Under the pieces are notes generated by a model. That model saw only the letters and a program-made list of their open reading frames with translations. It did no database searches and was not told the DNA's origin. Below, one piece after another: positions 11,516 to 25,182 of a stretch of DNA of 64,000 nucleotides (position 1 is its first letter; each line of letters opens with the position of its first letter). This DNA comes from Piromyces finnis (taxonomy: Eukaryota > Neocallimastigomycota > Neocallimastigomycetes > Neocallimastigales > Neocallimastigaceae), in contig MCFH01000088.1 in assembly GCA_002104945.1 (NCBI GenBank), forward strand, positions 1 through 64,000, written 5' to 3'. The translations under genes were made by a program, and so were the position numbers.

Positions 11516-14500
11516 GGCATCAAATATTTTAAACTTTATTATTAATTTAATTAAAATTATAATACATGTAATAAAAAATTAAAAATAAAAATAAAAATAA
11601 AAAAATATGTTTAAATAAACACAAATGAATAAAAATTGAGTATAATGTATTCTAGTAATTTTAATTAAAGTAAGAAAGCCACTATCATACTAAAGTATAA
11701 TAATTGTATTTGACTTCCAATGGGACACCGAGCCAAAGATCAAAATTTTATCATGGGACAAAATTATGATCTCCATTGGTTGCGCTGGCCCTCCTGGCCT
11801 GTCTTACTGTTTCTTCAGCATTGACGCTCTTGGATGTTGCTTCAAACCTTTTGAACATTGACCATTGCTGGCCAATAGCAAAAGGCATGATTTTGGTTAG
11901 AAGTTCCGCGGTTACCGTCAAGAATGGTGTTCCTTCGTTAGTACCAGATTGAATCTGACGCTTACAAAGTTCTTTCCATTCCCTTGAATTGTAAATGATA
12001 TTGTTAAAACTTCTTCCCCCAAGAAGGAATTTAAATATTTTACTGCACACACTAGAATAATCATACACATTAATATTCACCGGATTATTAGAACTATTAC
12101 TATCATTAACTAAATTACTATCTAAATTAGAATTATTATCTTCACTATTGCTATCATTACTAGTATTATTATTTCTATAACTACTATTGTTATTATTACT
12201 ATTTCTATTACTACTATTGTTATTATTACTATTGTTACTATTACTATTGTTATTACTACTATTGTTACTATTACTATTACTGTTATTGCTATCTCTGCTG
12301 ATATTAACATTTTCATTATTATTGATAGGACTATTGGAATTACGTTGACTGAAAAAATTTAATAGCTGGATTATGGAATCATAATGTTTAATACGGATAT
12401 CTCTAAATGTTGGACAATCTAATAACCAATGTTTAATACTTTGATCTCCACACTTGCAACATGGACAGTAGTTAGGACAAACTGGATCAACAAATTTAGC
12501 AGCTTTGGCAACTCTAGCATCCAACTTGTATCCGCTTCTTGCATTCAATAGCCAGTAGAAGCCATAGGCAAACTCTGGGTATTCATAACATAATTTAATA
12601 AAATCTTTAGTTTCAATAAATTTATTATCATCATAATATTGCGCTTTGATTGAATTCCCTTTGAGATCTTTCCAATAAAAGTTTTTAATTGCTTTAATAT
12701 CTCCATGCTTCTTTAGTTTTTTATCAAGTGTCCTACTTGATTTGCACCACGTGTATTTTCTAAATTTAGGAATGTAATTGACAAGGTGTGAGATAATACA
12801 ATTTGAGTTTTTCCATTTGTTAAAACATCTAACCTGAGCTAACGCACATTTGGCTGACAATGGAGGAATATTCAAATCTTTTGAAATAGAGTATAAAGAT
12901 ATAAACGATACAGCTTTATGAACTCCGGCAACCCATCGTATTCCTTTGTTAACATGCTTCTGAGCAATCCTAGACCTAGCTTTGTTGGATCCAAGTAATG
13001 GTGCAAAGTATGAAACTCTGCTAATCACTTGTGAGTTAAGTACTAGCTTTTTGAAAGGAATAGGAATATTAGGATTTCTTAAGAATTTACTGACTGAAAA
13101 AAGTCCTTTCAAAACTTTGTTATTAAGAGCTTTAATTACTGGTTTAAGGGACAAATTCTTATCAAATGGAACACCAAGATAAGTATAGCAATCAGTAGTT
13201 GGAATGGGTTGTCCTGCTAAGTAAAATGTTGGATCTCTCTTGTTCTGATTTTCTATTGATTCAGGACGAATCACCATCGTTGAACATTTCTGGATACCAA
13301 ATTCCATTTCATTATACAAGGCCCATTCATTAACTCTTCTAAGCATCTTTTTTAAGCATCCTCTTGTTGGAGCACAAATAACTATATCATCTGCAAAAAG
13401 TCCACCACAGCATCGAGTGTCACCTAAACTGACTCCGAGATCTTCGCACTCTCTAAATATATCATTAATAAAGAGATTAAAGAGAATAGGAGAAAGAGGG
13501 CATCCTTGACGGACTCCTTTCTTCACATCAAAAGATTTCGAGAATTGTCCATCTAATTTGACATTAGCCTTAGATGTTAAATATAAATTTTTGATAAATT
13601 GTAAACTCTTACCTCGGATTCCTAAACAATCTAATTTATGGAGAATATTACCGATTGGGACTGAATCGTATGCTTTCCTGAGATCTAAAAAGGCCAAATA
13701 TGTCTCTTTATTATCTAATTGACGTCTACAACATATTTCTTGGATTGAAATGAAAAGAATGATACTTTCTTCCTTTTTTCGAAAACCAAATTGTTCAGGT
13801 CTAATGAAATTATTCTTTAGACCATATTCTGAGATTCTAGTGGTGACAATTTTGGAAATCAACTTAATACCATTATTGATAAGTGATATACCTCGATAGT
13901 TATCACAATCTGTCAAATCTCCCTTCTTAGGAATGGAAACAATACTGGATTCATTCCATGAGTTGGGGAAATCTCCATCCCAAATACGGTTGAATAATTT
14001 AAGAATAAAATTTAAACCATAAGCATCATTATCTGAAGTGGTATTACCGGAAGAATTATTATCTGTAGCATTATTAGAATCATTACTTGATGGAATTAAT
14101 GCTTTGTAAAATTCAATTGGAATACCATCCGGACCTGATGCTTAATAATTTGGAGTAGTGAGGATAGCTGACTTGACTTCATCAATACTAATATCTTGGT
14201 TGATATCCCACTCATCAAGCATAGGAAGTGAAAAACGTTTATTCGTTGGTTCTTCATACCAATGCTCTAAATCAAGACTTACACCACTTGGATCTGATGC
14301 AAGCTTTTCGAAATGATCATGCCACACATCTAGTTGTTCTTCTGTAGCAACAACTAATTCTCCATTTTTATTTTTAATTGGTTGAGCAATAAAGAAAGAA
14401 TCTTTTCCAATTTTTGCAGTTTTCTTGATCCATTTCCAGGCCTTCTTAGGATTATGACTCTTCATATACTCACATCCTGTTTTAATCCAATGAAGATATT

Positions 14501-15549
14501 CTTGTTTCCTAAATTCATTACATCTTTTGTGGATGTAATCAATGAGCTTACGGTAGATTTTAATTCTTTTAATAAATTCATCTAAATCATAAATTCTTTC
14601 TTTTTTAAATCTCTTATACAACTTCATTTTGATTTTTTGAAGATTAAAAATTTGTTGTGAAATATGAAATGAAGACTTTATAACATTATTTGCTGAGGTA
14701 ATACTGAGCTCGTCTGCAATTGAAAAAGCAGTTGAAGTAAACTCTTTGGAAAGTTCATCTGTAGAAACATTAGGATCGTTGAATTTTGCTGAAAGTATTT
14801 GGAATTTATTATGACTGAGAATAGATTCCTTTTCCTCAATACATTTTAATCTATTCCATTTCAGAATTTTCTTAGGAACATTAAAGTCATTAGAAAAATC
14901 TTCCATAGGAATAATTTTACCATTAATAAGAAGTGGCTTATGGTCTGATACTGGATAAAAATTATTTATAAATGATCCTGAGTGAATAAGATCTTTCATC
15001 TTCGAATTGATAAGAGCATGGTCAATGTCGGAAGATTGATCACCTCGAGTCCAAGAGATAGTAGACCCTCTAAGCGGAAGAATTTCCCAATCTCCTAATC
15101 CATTAGTTGATAACCAGTTGGATAATTTTACTTTAGACATATTAAAATCACCAACAAGAATCGATGGATGGGATGAATGAGTTTGTAACCACAAGCGAAC
15201 TTCTAGCTTTGCATGATCAACATAGATGTTGTGATGACTATGAGGCATATAAACATTTCCAATCGAGCATTTGAATCTATTCCAGAGACTAAAAGTATAA
15301 ATAGAAATAATATACTTTCCAGAGAAGTTTTCAAGTGAGGCTTGACACGAATTGTGAAAACCTAAATATAAACCTCTCATTCCCGGAACTGATTCATCAG
15401 CTTTCTTGAAAAAGTGTCTATAGTTTCGCAAAGTAACACGACAAGGATAATCTGTATTCGATCCAGAACCATTACCAGTTTCTTGGAAACATAAAAATAA
15501 TGGTTTGAAAATAGCTGTAAAATAGCTAATACTATCTCTCTTTTCGTGT
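11484..15549 (-). mobile_element. LINE (non-LTR retrotransposon), nearly complete copy 2
   Basis: A minus-strand element bounded by an exact 13-bp target-site duplication (11471-11483 and 15550-15562). From its 5' end it carries an APE-type endonuclease, reverse transcriptase, zinc knuckle and C-terminal block. A 3' UTR of about 240 bases ends in GATGCCGTT, then an A-tail of about 29 bases (poly-T on the plus strand, 11484-11512). The 5' end starts within the N-terminus of the endonuclease, so it is slightly 5'-truncated. It is almost identical to copy 1 at 2506-4981, indicating recent mobility of this family in the lineage. Confidence 0.95.
11751..15549 (-). pseudogene. LINE ORF2: AP endonuclease + reverse transcriptase, one in-frame stop
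   Basis: The frame is open from the element's 5' end (first in-frame Met at 15431) to a TGA at 11751-11753, broken only by a TAA at 14142-14144 just before ASGPDGIP. The endonuclease shows CFQETG near 15485, GDFN, and SDHKPL near 14940. The reverse transcriptase shows ASGPDG, LAFLDLRKAYDSV, RQGCPLSPILFNLF and FADD. Then come the Cys/His knuckle and a Ser/Asn-rich tract about seven residues longer than in copy 1. The stop separates endonuclease from reverse transcriptase, so this copy is probably inactive unless the stop is read through. A separate ORF1 is not seen; the 5' region that could hold it is missing. Confidence 0.92.
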
Positions 15550-15562
15550 CATTGATATTGAT
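15550..15562. repeat. Target-site duplication, 5' flank of LINE copy 2
   Basis: Exact partner of 11471-11483 (CATTGATATTGAT). Confidence 0.9.
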
Positions 15563-16219
15563 ACTTTTACAACATTTATATTTTTAACAAAACTTTGAAT
15601 CGAACATATCTACTCTTATTTTAAATTTTCTTTAAAAAATAATAGTTAAAATTTACTCTAAATTTTTTTTAACACCTTTTTTTTATCATATTTTTTAAAA
15701 TTTTTCTTTTTTTTTTATTTTATTTTTATTATGTGTTATTATTTTATAATATTATAGTTCTTATGTTTTTATAGATTTGTTTGCTTTATTATTTATTTTT
15801 GTAAATAAATAATATTAAAATTGATCTTTTAATTATTAAAGATAATATAAAAATTAAAAAAAAGGTAAAATTAAATAAAATTAAAATTATATTTTATTCA
15901 TGATATATATTAAATGATGATTTTATGTTTAAAAAAAAAAAAAAGATATATATATATTTGGTTTTTTCTTTAAATATTATATGCTCAAATTATTCGCCTC
16001 TTGATAAATATCGTTAATTTTCTTTTCTCTTATAATTTTTTGTTATTTACAAAAATTTTTTTTGTTTTTTATGTATAAATAGATAATTCATAAATTAATT
16101 TGATATAGTGTTGTTGTTCTATAATATGAGATAAATTTTTAGACTTTTAAAAAAGTCCAAATGTTTTTTCTCTTTTTTATATTGAATAAAAAAAAGAAAT
16201 TTATATTCTATATATTTGT
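15563..16219. other. AT-rich intergenic region
   Basis: The 3' flank of the aminotransferase gene. Homopolymer-rich, with no coding signal seen. Confidence 0.5.
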
Positions 16220-17796
16220 TTAGTTAGAGCGCTTAAGATCCTTCCAGGCATTAATTAAAATATCAACCTTTTCCGGTGATCTAACAGCAATACGAACCTT
16301 GGTGTATTCCTTGTATCCATTCTTACCTGGACGAACTGGAACACCAGCTTGACGAGCCTTTTCAGCTGCATCTTCAGCAGTAACTTCATCCTTGAAATCA
16401 ATCCAAATCCAACTTAAGAAATCTTCACCACTTAATTCCCAGTTTCCGGATTCACCAGTAAGAGACTTTTCTAATACTCTTAACTTTTCAATTTCAGAAG
16501 CTCTCCATTTTGGAGTTAATTCCCAAGTTTTGTTAAGGAATTCTTCTTCTTGTTCGGAGCAAACAACTTCTAAGAAACGAAGAGCAGAAATGTTAACACT
16601 CCATGGAACTTGTAATTTCTTTAATTCACTAGCTAATTCAGCAGTTGGACAAAGGACAGAACCAAGTCTAATACCGGTACATGACCAGATTTTAGTCCAA
16701 GAGTGCATAATGTAAACAGAAATATTTCTAGTTTTGTATAAGTTTTCAATCCATTCAGATTGGGAAATTAAAGAATCAAGTTGGAACTTATTTGAGTGCC
16801 AGATTTGCATTGATTCATCGACCATGAAGACACTGTTGTCAACAGCAGTTTCTTCAATATATTTCTTTAATTCTTCAATGTGCATGTATGTACCAGTTGG
16901 ATTGTTTGGGTTAACCAAACAGGTAAGAGAAGCTGGTCTTGGGTCATTGTATGGAATAACTTCACGCTTATCAGCAATAGCTGAACGTTCATATTCCTTG
17001 TATTGAACACGATTTGGTCCTGATTTCCAGTAACCCTTTGGGGAAATTCTAGTAACAAGATCAATTAATTCAGAAGCACCATTACCAAGTAACATTCTAC
17101 TGTGTACATTTTCCCAATCTAAACCTAATTTAGCTGGGGCCATCCACTTGGCAAGATCACTCTTAGCTGGTTCTTGATCACCTGGTGGGTAATGTCCACA
17201 GAAATTTAACTATTATATATATGTTGACAAAATATTAATTTCTTATTATTTTTATACCATTTCTAAAAAAAATTACATAAACTACTATTCATAATAACTT
17301 TAAATTTCTATCTTTTTATCTTTCCTATATTTTTTTTCATTTATTATAATTTTAATTATTATTCTTTTTACTATTACTCTCTTTGTTTTTTATTTTTTTA
17401 CAATTTTTTAACCTATTTTTGGGGTATTTTATTTACCTAACCTTTATTTATTTTTCAACTATTATTTACTATTCCATCACTTTATTTACATTTAATATAT
17501 TTTTTTAAATAAACTTTTAACATTTTTATTTATAAATTAATATAATCCCTCTTTTTAAGAAAATTTTTCAATTTTTTTAAACTTACAGCATCCTTAGCAG
17601 CTTGTAAAGCGAATTGTGGAGTACCTAAACCATTAGTAGTAACAGAAAAATCTTCCACAAAGTTATCTAAAAACTTCCATTCTTGACCACCATGGTATTG
17701 TTGAGTTTTGGCATCCCAAACTTTTTCAGCAAGGGCTCCAATAATCTTTTGTTCCTTTTTAATTTCGTTTTGAGTAGTATCAGAAGAGGAAAGCAT
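16220..17796 (-). CDS. HisC-like PLP-dependent aminotransferase
   Basis: A fold-type I pyridoxal-phosphate aminotransferase. Exon 1 is 17587-17796 (Met at 17796), the intron 17210-17586, and exon 2 16220-17209, giving 399 residues. Visible features are GNGASELI for cofactor binding, NPNNPTG (about 170-176), VDE with the Asp that contacts the pyridine nitrogen (about 201), SWTKIWSCTGIRLG with the Schiff-base Lys near 243, and a C-terminal RPG...VRIAVRSPE with the carboxylate-binding Arg. The layout resembles histidinol-phosphate aminotransferase, but an N-terminal extension of roughly 60-70 residues and LNFCGHYPPGDQEP are unusual, so the substrate is uncertain. Codon use is as strongly biased as in ADE5,7, which suggests high expression. 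It could be a transferred bacterial-type gene; that is inference. Confidence 0.85.
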
Positions 17797-20531
17797 ATTT
17801 ATTATTATTGTATTAATTTACTTAAGTTATTATTTTTTTTGTATATATATATATTTTTAAATGTTTTTTTTAATTTTTCAATTTATATATTTATAAATAT
17901 ATAAAAGTAGCTGTTATTTTTAAAAAAAATAATCTATAAAAAAATATTTAAATTATATTCCTTTTATAAGGATTTTTGTAAATAAAAAAAAATTTTTTTT
18001 TTTAAAATAAAGAAAATATTTTTTGATTTTATATGTTTTTTTTTATTCTTTTTTTTCGTATATTAAATTTAGTAATTTTTTTATATTAATATTTAATCAA
18101 AAATATATAAATTTCTTTTTTGCTCAATCTATAGTTTTTATAATTAATTAATAATAAATTAAAATCAATAGGTTTCAAAATTAAATGAATAAATAAATTA
18201 TAGATAAATAAATTTTTATGTACACCATCAAGAAAATTATGCTACACAAACATAAAAAAAAATTATCTTAACAGAATAAAAAAGCTTATTATTAATAGTT
18301 TGGGGAGGAATTTATTTAAATTAGTATATGTTTATTCATTTATTTTTTAATTTCCAAAGTATGTTCAAATTTTAGTCAATAATGATGAGATCATTTATTT
18401 AGTTACATTTATCATTTATTTATTTATTTTATTTCACACAAACCTCCTATTTTTTATTTATTTTACTAGTTATTTATTTAGTCATTCATTTAATTTTATT
18501 TATGCTTATGATAATTAAATATAATCGCCATAAATTACAATATATTCTGATATATAAGTTAATAAATTTCATAAGGAAGAGTTATTATCATATTATATGA
18601 TATTCCATCATATATTAATATTATTATTTAAATTGAAATTGAATAAATTGTGTAAAATAAATATATTATTTTATTATTGATGATATATGTATGAATAGAT
18701 GAGATGAATTGGCAATAAAGCCTACATTAATATATCAATAATAAATGTTAAGAATAATGAAATTAAATAGGATTCATATATTATATATTTTTTAGATAAT
18801 ATATATTGAATTAAATTGTAATACATTTGATACATTTTTATATATAAATAAATTAATTCCATAACGTTGATCAAAATAATGTAATAATAAATAGAATTAA
18901 AAAACAAAACAAAAAAACACCATTTTTAATATATTTCAATATATAAAATAGTTAATTAATAACATTTTCTCAAAAATATTAAATTCAATATTCCATATAT
19001 TATGAATTATATTGTAATAAATGAAGTAAAGGATAGGATATATTGTTAAGTGGTATTTTTTTCGTTTAAGCTCAATAAAACCTATTTCTTTTTTATTAAA
19101 AATTTAGTATAAAAAATAATATATTAAATTAAATATTTTATTATATACTATTTTAAATAGAATAATATATTAGATTTAATTAAATCATCTATTTTTATGA
19201 AAAGGAATAATAGAATATCATCTATAAATAGTAAAAAAAAGTTAATAATATAATAACAATATATTATAATATATTAAACAGAATAAAAAATTAAAAAAAC
19301 ATATGAAAATTTTCTTATTGAAATTTTAAATCAATTATAATTTTGAATAATCCATAATATATAAAATATATAGAATTTATATATTATATAAAATATATTA
19401 GATTATATATAGTCAGTAGGATAGATTATAATTTTAAAGAATAAGAAAATCTTCCTAATTTAGAAGGATGATAATAATAATTAGGAAGAATAAAAGAAAG
19501 GCGTTCGTGGTAGTGTTATTGCTATAATTTTATAGATATTGTTGGTAGGTGTGTAGGAAAGGTCCATCTTTCTATATAGATTGATGGTGACAACTAAAGA
19601 AAATAGATATAAAAATAGAATAGTATTACAAATGGAAATGTGTATAAATAATATTCATCCCTTGTTTTTTTTTTATCCATAACTTTAAAGAATAGAAATT
19701 TAGCCAATAATTTTATTAGTCTTTCTTATCTTTGATTCCATAGGAAAATCTAGGTCTTTTATTTTAAAATAGGTTCATCTTACTAAAATAAAAAATAGGC
19801 AAATAAGATGCAAATAAAAAAGTAAATGAATAAATAAATAAATGCGAGAAAAATATAAAAAATTTTATTATTATGTAGTGGTGATGATCATGGTTGTCAT
19901 AAGTATTTCATGTAGGGATAGTAAATATATAAAATATATAAATAGCTAATAGTGAAGGTAATGGTTTGGTCTATTTTCATGCCAATTTTTAAAGATAATT
20001 TTAATGCTATTAAAAAAACTACACAACAACAACCATTCTTCCATTTAATTAATTAATTCTTTATTTAAAATATTAAAAGTTAAAAAGTTAAGGATAATAA
20101 TAATATTTATTTAATTTTATAGGCAAAAAAAATTAATTGAATTTAAAAAAAATAAAATAGTAAAGGTCATAAGACCATTTTTATTTAAAGTAAAAACTTT
20201 AGTACTTTTGAGTTTTTTCAAATAAAGAGGGATGAGTCATTATACTGATGGCTTTTATTTTTTTAATAAATAATAATAAATAAATATAAACATAATTAAT
20301 AGTAAAAAACAATAATAATATGTTTTAAATATTTATATATTTTTATTTGTGGTTTAATTGAGAATAAGAGGTATTATCATTCTTATATCCTAACCTACTA
20401 TTATATAATAAATTTATATACTAGTTGTGATGAAGAATGAAGGTATCTTTTTAAAAATACATTTTAATACATAGATGTAATGTAAACGTTGTTACATGAA
20501 AATTAAAAGTAAATTCATGAAAGTTAAATCT

Positions 20532-22449
20532 GGGCAGTGACTAGTTTTAAAAAAAAGTTTTCTTTTTTACCAAGTAAAAATAAAAGGCAGTGAATTATTA
20601 AAGTTATTAAAATTATAAAAAAAATATAAAAAGATGGCTTTTTGTATTATTTTTTTTAGATTTTTTGTTAAATTTAATCGTTTAAAGTAACAACAACAAT
20701 TAAAAAAAATGGTTTAAATAACAGATATAATAAAAATAAAATGTTTTGGCTGAGTTTTTTCATTTTTTATTTATTTATTTATCTTTTGTTCATTTAAATT
20801 TTTAATTAACAAAAATATAAAAAATTGAACCTTTTTTTTTTTTTCATAACCTAAAAATATATTTGATGGATAACCACTTTTTTTTTCATACGATAATCAT
20901 TATGAATGCTAAAATAAAAATAAAAAAAAAAACATATTTTGTTACTGATAATAAATATAAAGATGGTATCGTCATAGTGGTGGTGATTTTTTTTTTTTTA
21001 GATACCTTCATCCAATACTAAATAATTAAAAAAGTTTTTACTTTTCAAATTTCCCAAAAAAAAAAAAAAGGCAGTTAAAGATTTAATGATTTAAATTATT
21101 GGATTTACTCATATATCAATACTATATTATAAAATTATTGATGATTGTCTATTTATATATTAATATATATTGTATTAAATGGAAGATAATATTGATCATA
21201 AAATACAGAATTAAAATTTGTTACACCAATATATTAATCTAAAATTAAATAAATAAAAAATGAATTAAAAAATAATAAATTTTAATTATCATAATATAAT
21301 AGTCTAGAATAGAATGACTGTCAATAGATATAATAATAAAATTTTAATTTAAAAAAAATGATAAAATTTCATATGATAATAAAAATGAATTTTTTTAAAA
21401 AAAAGACTATTTGTATATGTATACATAATGTATACATTACTATTAAAGGTGGATCATGGATAATTTCAAAGAAGATAAAAAGGCAGTGAATAAAACTTTT
21501 AAATTCTTTTGGTTTAAAAAAAAAAAAGGAACTTTAAAGACTATTTCAATTAATATTTTAATAAAAAATTAATATTAGATTATAATAAATAATAATTAAA
21601 CGTTTAAGATTTTATATTTTTTATATCAAATATTAGATTATCCTTTTAATAAAAAAGAAAGAATGTAGGTATGAAAAGATATACTATAGTTTATTAAGCT
21701 TTACTATTTTGGTATTATAAGGATAAAGAAATACCTTTTAAAGAAAAAATATAAATTATTAAAAATCATTTATTAATAAGCATTCTCGTATCATTATAAC
21801 TATGATAAATGATCAGTGTCGATAGATAGAGACATATAAAGAGATATGGGTATATTATAATAGTTATAAATTGTTATATTAATATTGTTTATAGTATTAT
21901 GAAGTAATTATTCTATTCTAAATAATAACTTTTCTTAAAAAAAAAAAAGATAATTATTATCGAAAAGAAGTCCTCTTTCTTTTAATTCTTAAATACTCTT
22001 TTTTTTTTTTTTTTCTCATATAATGAAAAAGTTTCTTTTAAGAAAAAATATATAATTAATTTATCATGTGAAAATTCAATAATTATAAATCACTTTTTTT
22101 TAATTAATCCACACTCAAACAACGACAAGAATTAAAAAAAAAAAAGTTTTGAGTTTTTTTAATTATAATCTATAAAAATATATTAATAATATAATCAATT
22201 CAATATATTTTATATATAATTCAATAGTTTTTATACTTTAGTTAATATTTATATATGTTCTGTTTTTTATTATTATTTGAATATAAAGCTTTGATTATAA
22301 AAAGAAAAAGAATGGTACTATGATAATGGTTAAAGAGAGACTTTCAACTATTTATATAGCATTTTATTATATTATAATATTCTTTTTGTTAATAATACTA
22401 TATAAAGGTATTATTCCAGTTATTTCATCCTTTGAACTTCTTAACTGCC
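20532..22449. promoter_or_regulatory. Cluster of GGCAGT(G/T)AA 9-mers
   Basis: Occurrences at 20533-20540 (GGCAGTGA, then C), 20586-20594, 21070-21078 and 21482-21490 on the plus strand, and 22441-22449 on the minus strand. In DNA this AT-rich a GC-containing hexamer such as GGCAGT should be rare. The plus-strand copies mostly follow a run of A. It could be a binding-site cluster or remnants of a dispersed repeat; function is unknown. Confidence 0.3.
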
Positions 22450-22980
22450 CTTATCCATACTATTTATGTCAATAGGACAATCTATGGAATAAATATAAAT
22501 AAACAATTTTAATGATTATTCTTTAATATATAAAGTATAAATAATAATCATGTATATAATAATTAATAAACCCTTGTTTATTTATGTTTTTTTTCATTAT
22601 TATTATTAATTAATATATTAATATCCATTATTAGCAGCATCTCTTTATTTATATATATAACACTACCCATAGTTATGCAGTTGATCATGATTCTATTTTT
22701 ATTTTTGTTATTGCCTACAAAAAAGTATGGTTTAATGGCAAAAGAAAAAAAAAAATCAAATAAGTATGGCTTAATTAATGACTTTATTAGTAGTCTATAT
22801 TTTATTAATTATAATATGTAGTCTTTTAATAATTATATGATATAACCTTTTATATTATATGTACTACAATTTAATTAGTGTAATTAATACATTCATATGA
22901 AATAATAAGAATTAATAATAATGAAATATTAAAAATATAAGTAAATAATAATAAATAATAATAGAAGTTTAAAAATATAT

Positions 22981-23055
22981 ATATAAAGACAATTATAATA
23001 AAAATTAATTAAATATATATATATAAAAACAATTATAATAAAAATTAATTAAATA
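22981..23055. repeat. 40-bp tandem duplication
   Basis: 22981-23020 is repeated at 23021-23055 with one mismatch (G to A at the eighth base) before the similarity ends. Confidence 0.85.
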
Positions 23056-23889
23056 ATTTGATATTGAATATGTAATAAAAATGTGATAATGTATACAAAT
23101 GTATGAAATTGGTATAGAATTATTATGAAAATTTGAATTAACCCTATTTAGGTTTGTTTGTGATTTTAAAATTGTAGATGAAAATGCTTGATTTAATAAT
23201 GTAGAACTTTTATGTAAAAATATAATAATAATAATTATAATTAACTCTCTTAAGAAAAGGCTTTAAATTAGAATTTGAAACTTTATTACAATAAAAAGTT
23301 AAATTATTTGTTGGTATTAAAAAAAAATTTAGCCTGATTTCAAGTAATTAGAATAATTCTTTTAACCAATGTGAAAATAATAGTATTAAAGATGATGGAG
23401 AAAAAATATATAATATACAAAAAAAAAAAACATTCTAAATTTTGAATTTTCTATTTTACTAAAAAAAGGATTATTAAACAATGGAGTAAATAAAATAATT
23501 AATTAGTTTTCTAATGTTTGTCTACATAATAAAAATAATTTTGCATCCCTAATAAATTAATAAATTACTTTTATATTTATTAGTTACGTATCTTTCTTTT
23601 ATTGAATGAATATTATAAAAATACTACAAATATTTGTATCATAAAATTATAAAATTTTACTCAATAATAAATATATTTTATAATTCTTTATTTTCTTCAT
23701 TGTAATTTTTTTTAAAAGTTTTAAGAAATGAATATATGAAAAATATAATAAATTTAATTTAAACAGAATTTGTTATTAATCTATTTAAAGAGTCTCATGC
23801 AGATTTCTGACAATAATTCTTCTCTGTTATTGTGATGATATGATATGCAAATAAAATAAATGATATATCCATGAAAAAAACAAATAATT

Positions 23890-24350
23890 AAATTTGGATA
23901 CAACTGCTCCATTAGTTTCACAACCATGAATTATATTTTATTACATTCTGGTACAAAGGGTTCTCTACTTTTTATGGTCATCGGGAGTGGATTCGGACTT
24001 TTTACCTTAAAACTACATTTTAAATAATTAAATGTTTGAGAAGCACAACAGGCAGGCAATAACATCATCATCTCCAAATCAATTCTTCATAAAGTATTCC
24101 TTTTCATATTAATTGGAGGAGTTGTTTTATTAAAATTTCTATGAAAGTTTAGCATTCCATATAACCATAATATTTAATTCATCAAGAGTTCTAGCTATTT
24201 TTACAATACAATAAGAGGTTCTAGTGACCAAAGACCGTTTACATGTACTTCTCATCCTCTTACTACCTACAACCAAACAATCATGTAATAATCTAACCCT
24301 TTATAGTTAATAAATTCTTATTATAGTTAGTCATATTCGTTTAACATAAT
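23890..24350. other. Unexplained higher-complexity island
   Basis: A stretch of about 460 bases with markedly more C and G than its surroundings and few homopolymers. All frames on both strands contain stops. On the minus strand, fragments such as RMRSTCKRSLVTRTSYC and LDELNIMVIWNAKLS look protein-like. It may be a decayed gene or transposon, or a non-coding RNA. I do not recognise it. Confidence 0.35.
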
Positions 24351-25135
24351 AAAGGCTAGCCAAGGCTTGAAATAATAAAATTTTAGTAGTAAAAAAAAAA
24401 AATAGAATTATTTAATTCTAATCATAAATCATTTATATTAATAATAATTGTAATCATTAGTATTTTTCCTTTTAATATATATAATGATATAAAGTTGTAC
24501 TATTCTTTTATTTGAAATTTCTTACATATAAATATATATATTTTTTGAATATTATTATACTTATTTTTTTTTATTCGTTTCATCCATTAATTACAAAAAG
24601 AAATATGAATCTTGAAGTATAAAATAAATTATTAAAATATTAGAATCAATATATTCATTCCTTTCTTTTTTTTTCTTATCTATATATTTTATATAATGCA
24701 AAGATATATTTACGATAGATTAATTAAGAATAAATAATAATACTTTAAAATAAAAAGTAATATTAATATATTATACACATATTAAAAATTAATTATAACT
24801 TTGGTATAAATGAAATAGTATGAAAAGGTGAATAGATGAATAAGACAATTCTGATAAGATGATATACTTATAGAATCCATATATATTTTTTTTTTAATAA
24901 TTTATAAATTATAAATTATACATATATATTCTTAATACAATACCTGAAATCAAAAAAACATTCTATAATTACTTATATCTTTTATTCATTATAATAAAAT
25001 ATATACTAAAAGTTATTATACTCTACTTTACATACCCTTTTCTATTTTCTAATTGCTTAATTAATATGTATATAAATTTTTTTAATAATTTCATATATCA
25101 ATATATAAATAGATAAAAAAATACATTTTTTATTG

Positions 25136-25138
<3 letters not shown>

Positions 25139-25182
<44 letters not shown>

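Noticed and set aside
12122-12316. Ile/Val-rich frame on the minus strand inside the LINE
   Set aside because: Frame-shifted reading of the Ser/Asn-rich tract.
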